Below, in pieces: positions 59,901 through 64,000 of a DNA stretch of 64,000 bases. The DNA is from Megalobrama amblycephala (Eukaryota > Chordata > Actinopteri > Cypriniformes > Xenocyprididae), in the NCBI RefSeq assembly GCF_018812025.1, contig NC_063049.1, forward strand, positions 6,199,013 to 6,263,012, written 5' to 3'. The position numbers and the translations under genes were made by a program. The notes under the pieces were generated by a model, which made no database searches, was not told the DNA's origin, and worked only from the letters and a program-made list of their open reading frames with translations. How positions within the stretch are numbered: position 1 is the stretch's first letter; each line of letters opens with the position of its first letter.

Positions 59901-62900
59901 GAGGATAAAAAAATTGCTGGAAGAAGATGCGGGTGAATTATTCTGTCACACCCCAAACACAGATGGTGGATATTTAGGAAGTTATGAAGCGGCAACAACA
60001 CTTAACGGTAAGATATTTATCTGGATTGTTTTGGTGATTAATCAGATGATTTGTCCATTTTGAGGTTATTGGCATGTCATTGGCAGATATACAGTGGTGT
60101 GAAAAAGTGATTTTTTATTTTAAACTTAAGTTTTATGTAATTGAATTACATTCAAATTTTCTATCCATTTGGATTACATAATTTTTACATAAACAAACTA
60201 ATAAACTTAATGTGATTCATATTTGTAAGTCATATGTAAATGAAATATGTATGCAGAAAATGCCCAGGTTATATAACACTGCTTAGTGTTCATGTGTTTG
60301 TGCACTACTGAGTTAAAGTACCATTGAAGCAGTATCAGAGTTAATGAGATAATTAAGTGATGATTGAACATTAATGATGAACACCTGCTGTTAACAAGAA
60401 ATGCTGAAGGAAAGAGAAACAGCTGACTTCAGTTACAGCCTTCAATGAAATCAATTGAAGATAAAGACATTAAATCTTTCACAATCTGATTAAACTACTC
60501 CACAATCTCTCAAAACATTACCAGCTTCAATCATTACTAATTAGATTGACTTTATTTCTGTCATACGTCTACATAAGTTTTAATTATCAGAGGTTCAGAT
60601 GCTGATGATTTATTGAGATTCATTTTAAGTTGCCATATTTGAGGTCAGTGTTGGCTTTAATTGGGCTCTTGATTTTATTACACCAGTTGTTCTTTGGTTT
60701 GTTTATGAAACACATTTTTTATGGCATAAATGTCAAGAGAACGTGTGATCAGGTGTGATGGTGAAAGTTGTCATTTAGTGACCTGGTTTATTGATCTAAT
60801 TCAGAGTTTGGTCTCTGATGTAATGGGTGTTGCATTATTAGCTTCACTATAGTGGAAATGAGATTCTACAACATGAGATCCAGCAGTGTTGTGACGAGCA
60901 GATAACATGAAGAATTTTAAAACCAGTTTGTGCACAAAAAAAATTTTGGTCTACTGCATCATTCTGACTCATACAGACATCACAACAACGGTAAAAGTAA
61001 AAAAAAAAAAAAAAAAAAAGCTTCATGCTGCAATGCATGCTGGGTATCAACTTAGTACAAACTTCATCCATGGCTCCCAGCATGCATTGCAACATTAAGC
61101 TTTTTTATTTATTTATTTTTTTACTTTTACCGTTGTTGTGATTTATACGTTGATTCTTGATGTCTGTATGAGTCAGAATGATGCAGTAGACTAAAATTTT
61201 TTTTGTGCACAAACTGGTTTTAAAATTCTTCATGTTATCTGCTCGTCACAACACTGCTGGATCTCATGTTGTAGAATCACATTTCCACTATAGTGAAGCT
61301 AATAATACAACACCCATTTGAAGATTAGACTGAAATATTTTTTTGAGTGTGTGGAGGAATTTTGGCCCACTTATCTTTGCAGAATTGTTGTAATTCAGCC
61401 ACATTGGAGGGTTTTTGAGCATGAACCGCCTTTTTAAGGTCATGCCGCAGCATCTCAATAGGATTGAGGTCAGGACTTTGACTAGGCCACTGCAAAGTCT
61501 TCATTTTGTTTTTATTCAGCCATTCAGAGATGGACTTGCTGGTGTGTTTTGGATCATTGTCCTGCTGCAGAACCCAAACTCGCTTCAGCTTGAGGTCACA
61601 AACAGATGGTCGGACATTGTCCTTACGGATTTTTTGGTAGACAACAGAATTCATGGTACCATTTATCACAGCAAGTCTTCCAGGTCCTGAAGTAGCAAAA
61701 CAGCCCCAGACCATCACACTTCCACCACCATATTATACTGTTGGTATGATGTTCTTTTTATGAAATGCTGTGTTACTTTTACACCAGACGTAATAGGACA
61801 CACACCTTCCAAAAATGTCAACTATTTGAACTATTCAACTATTAAATTTTCTGTTGGCTGTCTTTTCTGTATTTTCCCAAAAGTCTTGGGGATCATCAAG
61901 TTGTTTTCTGGCAAAACCGAGACGTTTATGTTCTTTTTGATCAGCAGCGGTTTTGCTTGAAACTCTGCCAAGCAGGCGATTTTTGCCCAGTCTCTTTCTC
62001 ATGGTGGAGTCATAAACACTGACCTTAACTGAGGCAAGTGAGGACTGCAGTTCTTTGGATGTTGTTGTGGGGTCTTTTGTGACCTCTTGGATGAGATGAC
62101 ACTGCGCTCTTGGGGTAATTTTGGTCGGCCGGCCACTCCTGGATAGGTTCACCACTGTTCCATGTTTTCACCATTTGTGGATAATGGCTCTCACTGTGGT
62201 TCGCTGGAGTCCCAAAGCTTTAGAAATGGCTTTATAACCTTTTCCAGACTGATAGATCTCAATTACTTTCTTTCTCATTTGTTCCTGAATTTCTTTGGAT
62301 CTCAACATGATGTGTAGCTTTTGAGGATCTTTTGGTCTACTTCACTTTATCAGGCAGGTCCTATTTAAGTGATTTCTTGATTGCGAACTGGTGTGGCAGT
62401 AATCAGGCCTGGGTGTGGCTAGAGTAACTGAACGCAGGTGTGCTAAACCACAGTTAAGTTATGTTTTAACAGGGGGGCAAGCACTTTTTTCACACAGGGC
62501 CATGTGGGTTTGGATTTTGTTTTCCCTTCATAATAAAAACCTTCATTTAAAAACTGCATGCTATGTTTAATTGTGTTATCTTTGATTTAATATTTAAATT
62601 TGTTTGATGATCTGAAACATTAAAGTGTGACTAACAAGCAAAAAAAAAAATCAGGAAGGGAGCAAGTACTTATTCACATCATTGTATAACTACAGAAATC
62701 CATCTGTTAGCATCCATTGACATTTCCATTTGTTCCAACTGAAGTTGATCAGCCAAAAGCTGAAATTGTATATCAGCCGCCATCAGTTACTCTAGTCTCT
62801 AGATATTGGTATTGGCATTAAAAGACACATATTGGTCAACCACTCATTGTAACTAATGTTTTCAATGCAAAAATCCACAGTGATTAAGGACACCCTGGTG

Positions 62901-64000
62901 GCATCATACTCTGGCTCTCCCTCCCAGAGCTTGTCTGAAGGTGATCCTCTTCAGCTTGAGTGTCAGGTCTCCAGCCAAACTTATCAGCACACCCATCTGT
63001 CGGTCACCTGGTTTGTCCACAGTGAAGAGGATGAGAATCCCCGACCAATCATCACTCTGAACAGAGATCTGACTGTAAAGACAGGGGCTGGATTTGAGGA
63101 TCGCTACCATGCAGGTGTTATCAGCATGGATAAGGTGGAGGACACAACCTACAGACTGAAGATGTCTCAACTGCAGGAGTCAGACCAGGGGAAGTTCTAC
63201 TGCAAAGCCATTGAGTGGATCCAAGACCCAGACCGTTCCTGGACACAGATCGCCCACAAAACCAGCTCAGCATGTAACGTGGAGGTCAAACGAATTGGTG
63301 AGATTTATATTTTGTCATTTAAACCTAAAATTCTCAACTGGTTTTGCTTCAGGACCCAGACTTTACACCTAGTGACCCAACAGAGTTTAAAGTATAAAAT
63401 CTACACATTTTTCTAAATGTCTCCTTAATTTCAATAGTTTTATGCTCTCTGCTGTCAATAATTTACAGTACAAAAAAAAATTTTTTCTGTTTTTAAGTGA
63501 ACCTGTATTTAATGTATTCTGAGTCAACATTTTCTATTACCTAGAGGACCACTGATATTAAGTATATAAGTTAGATCTGGTGTAATGACTGTGTTGGTAC
63601 GACTGCAGTCATAAAACAGGAAATTGTGTAAGAGAACCTTGTACATCTCATGCTATTTCTTGTGTTTCAGAAGTGGGCCCTGATGTAGATTCATTCACTG
63701 TCTATATGAAGGCCTTGAAGGGGCCACTACTGGTGGGAGATGCACTGGATATCCACTGCAGTGTGAAGGCACAGAATCTTCCTGGTCATTTATTTTCAGT
63801 GATTTGGCTGAAGAACCAGAAGAATGTGGCTCAGATTGGATCTTCTGGGATACTCACTGTGTTTGACAGTTACAAAGAGAGAGAGAATGCAGCGGAGATG
63901 AGAGCAGTGAAAATCAGTCACACGGACTACCTGCTGACCATCCGTTCGGCTACGACTGAAGACCAGGGCCAATACCAGTGTGAAGTGTGGCAGGAACACA
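53973..64000 (+). CDS. igsf3: IGSF3-like EWI-family Ig receptor, 5' part
   Basis: Exons 53973-54078, 59639-60007, 62881-63297 and 63671 onward (cut by the window end), all GT-AG and phase 1. Exon 1 gives MWEKEK and a hydrophobic signal (LWHLPLFLCLSGLLQW); a second ATG 12 codons in would give a more ordinary signal peptide. Exon 2 is Ig V domain 1 (ISISCNVSGFKGP, DAGELFCHTPNTDGGYLGSY). Exon 3 is domain 2, with FYCKAIEWIQDPD holding the Glu-Trp-Ile motif of the EWI family. Exon 4 starts domain 3 (IHCSVKAQNLPGHLFSVIW, DQGQYQCEVW). Domain 3 resembles IGSF3 more than CD101, but CD101-like is the alternative. It is a multi-Ig membrane protein; introns 1 and 2 are full of transposons. Confidence 0.85.
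54496..56138. mobile_element. Inverted-repeat element with CCACCGAATGGGTG ends (1.64 kb)
   Basis: The left end GGCCTTTCCACCGAATGGGT (54496 onward) and right end ACCCATTCGGTGGAATGGC (to about 56137) form inverted repeats of about 26 bp with two or three mismatches. The interior has a T run at 55014-55039, a purine-rich tract at 55200-55295, and several copies of GTAACAGGACTGAGTG-like words (about 55097, 55615, 55656, 55786). No transposase is evident. It lies in igsf3 intron 1. Confidence 0.65.
56139..58128. other. igsf3 intron 1, non-coding
   Basis: No exon was seen. An AC microsatellite lies at about 57540-57562 and a T run at about 57212-57229. Confidence 0.45.
58129..59519. mobile_element. 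Non-autonomous element with CCTGCTGAAAA ends (1.39 kb)
   Basis: The left end CCTGCTGAAAAATCCAGCAT and right end CATGCTGGTTTATGTTTTCAGCAGG are imperfect inverted repeats. The first 110 and last 150 bp are rich in CCAGCAT/ATGCTGG words, a style common in fish MITEs. There is no coding capacity and no confirmed target duplication. Confidence 0.65.
60825..61315. repeat. 491-bp near-perfect palindrome nested in the Tc1 element
   Basis: The left arm starting GGGTGTTGCATTATTAGCTT returns in inverse orientation ending AAGCTAATAATACAACACCC. The arms exceed 180 bp. The middle carries a second palindrome (CATGCTGCAATGCATGCTGG against CCAGCATGCATTGCAACAT) around an A run of about 21. MITE-like foldback element. 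Confidence 0.9.
61325..62290 (-). pseudogene. Tc1-like transposase remnant
   Basis: The minus strand gives an N-terminal paired-type DNA-binding region with GRPTKITPR at about 62130 and the KRLGKNRLLGRVSSKT block. The catalytic part follows at 61717-61325: MVWGCFATSGPGRLAVINGT, then QQDNDPKHTSKS with the second Asp and SPDLNPIEMLRHDLKKA with the final Glu. The segment between, which should hold the first catalytic Asp, is frameshifted and has stop codons at about 61720-61830, so no active enzyme can be made. Confidence 0.9.

Larger units (their letters stand above)
60090..62686 (-). mobile_element. Tc1-like transposon, decayed, with nested palindrome
   Basis: The ends read TACAGTGGTGTGAAAAAGTG (left) and CTTATTCACATCATTGTA (right), inverted with a few mismatches and flanked by TA at 60088-60089 and 62687-62688. 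The transposase lies on the minus strand. A 491-bp palindrome at 60825-61315 is probably a separate nested insertion. Confidence 0.8.

Noticed and set aside
61415..61960. Plus-strand open frames opposite the Tc1 transposase
   Set aside because: Antisense shadows of the transposase remnant.

Overview
The window is vertebrate genomic DNA, almost certainly from a teleost and probably a cyprinid. It is AT-rich, has split genes with GT-AG introns, and is crowded with fish-type transposable elements (DIRS-like, Ty3/Gypsy, L2/CR1-like LINEs, Tc1, hAT, and short TTAA-flanked elements). The species assignment is inference.

Three host genes of the immunoglobulin superfamily can be supported. On the minus strand, exons at 21333-21704 and 16111-16536 encode the first two Ig domains of a PTGFRN-like protein; the rest of that gene lies off the left edge or was not found. 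On the plus strand, 42426-50826 holds a complete-looking 12-exon gene for a CD2/CD58-family receptor: signal peptide, an Ig V domain without the canonical cysteines, a four-cysteine C2 domain, one transmembrane helix, and a cytoplasmic tail of about 575 residues. Also on the plus strand, from 53973 to the right edge, is the 5' part of an IGSF3-like (EWI family) gene. A CD2-type gene between divergently transcribed ptgfrn and igsf3 recalls the human CD58-IGSF3-CD2-PTGFRN cluster at 1p13.1.

The most unusual structure is in the CD2-like gene. Its long acidic, disordered tail is built from tandem copies of a 1.1-1.2 kb cassette (exon plus intron) at 46.5-49.3 kb, with a more diverged fourth member near 50.1-50.4 kb. 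All internal exons are phase 1-1, so cassettes can be added or lost without a frameshift. A short alternative last exon at 45837 would give a receptor almost without a tail.

The rest is mobile DNA, often nested. 2.6-4.2 kb: broken DIRS-like gag. 5.4-9.5 kb: decayed plus-strand Gypsy element carrying a solo LTR and a 1.5 kb hAT-type element. 9.9-13.3 kb and 39.95-42.04 kb: two copies of one repeat with THAP-domain remnants. 17.1-18.8 kb and 38.0-39.3 kb: LINE fragments. 25108-33277: full-length minus-strand Gypsy-type element with very similar LTRs, a tRNA-Lys-type primer-binding site and broken coding frames. 33.3-35.6 kb: three short elements. 54.5-56.1 kb, 58.1-59.5 kb and 60.1-62.7 kb: elements inside igsf3 introns, the last a Tc1 copy that itself contains a 0.5 kb palindrome. 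Several elements have their uninterrupted target sequence elsewhere in the window, so their ends can be fixed precisely.
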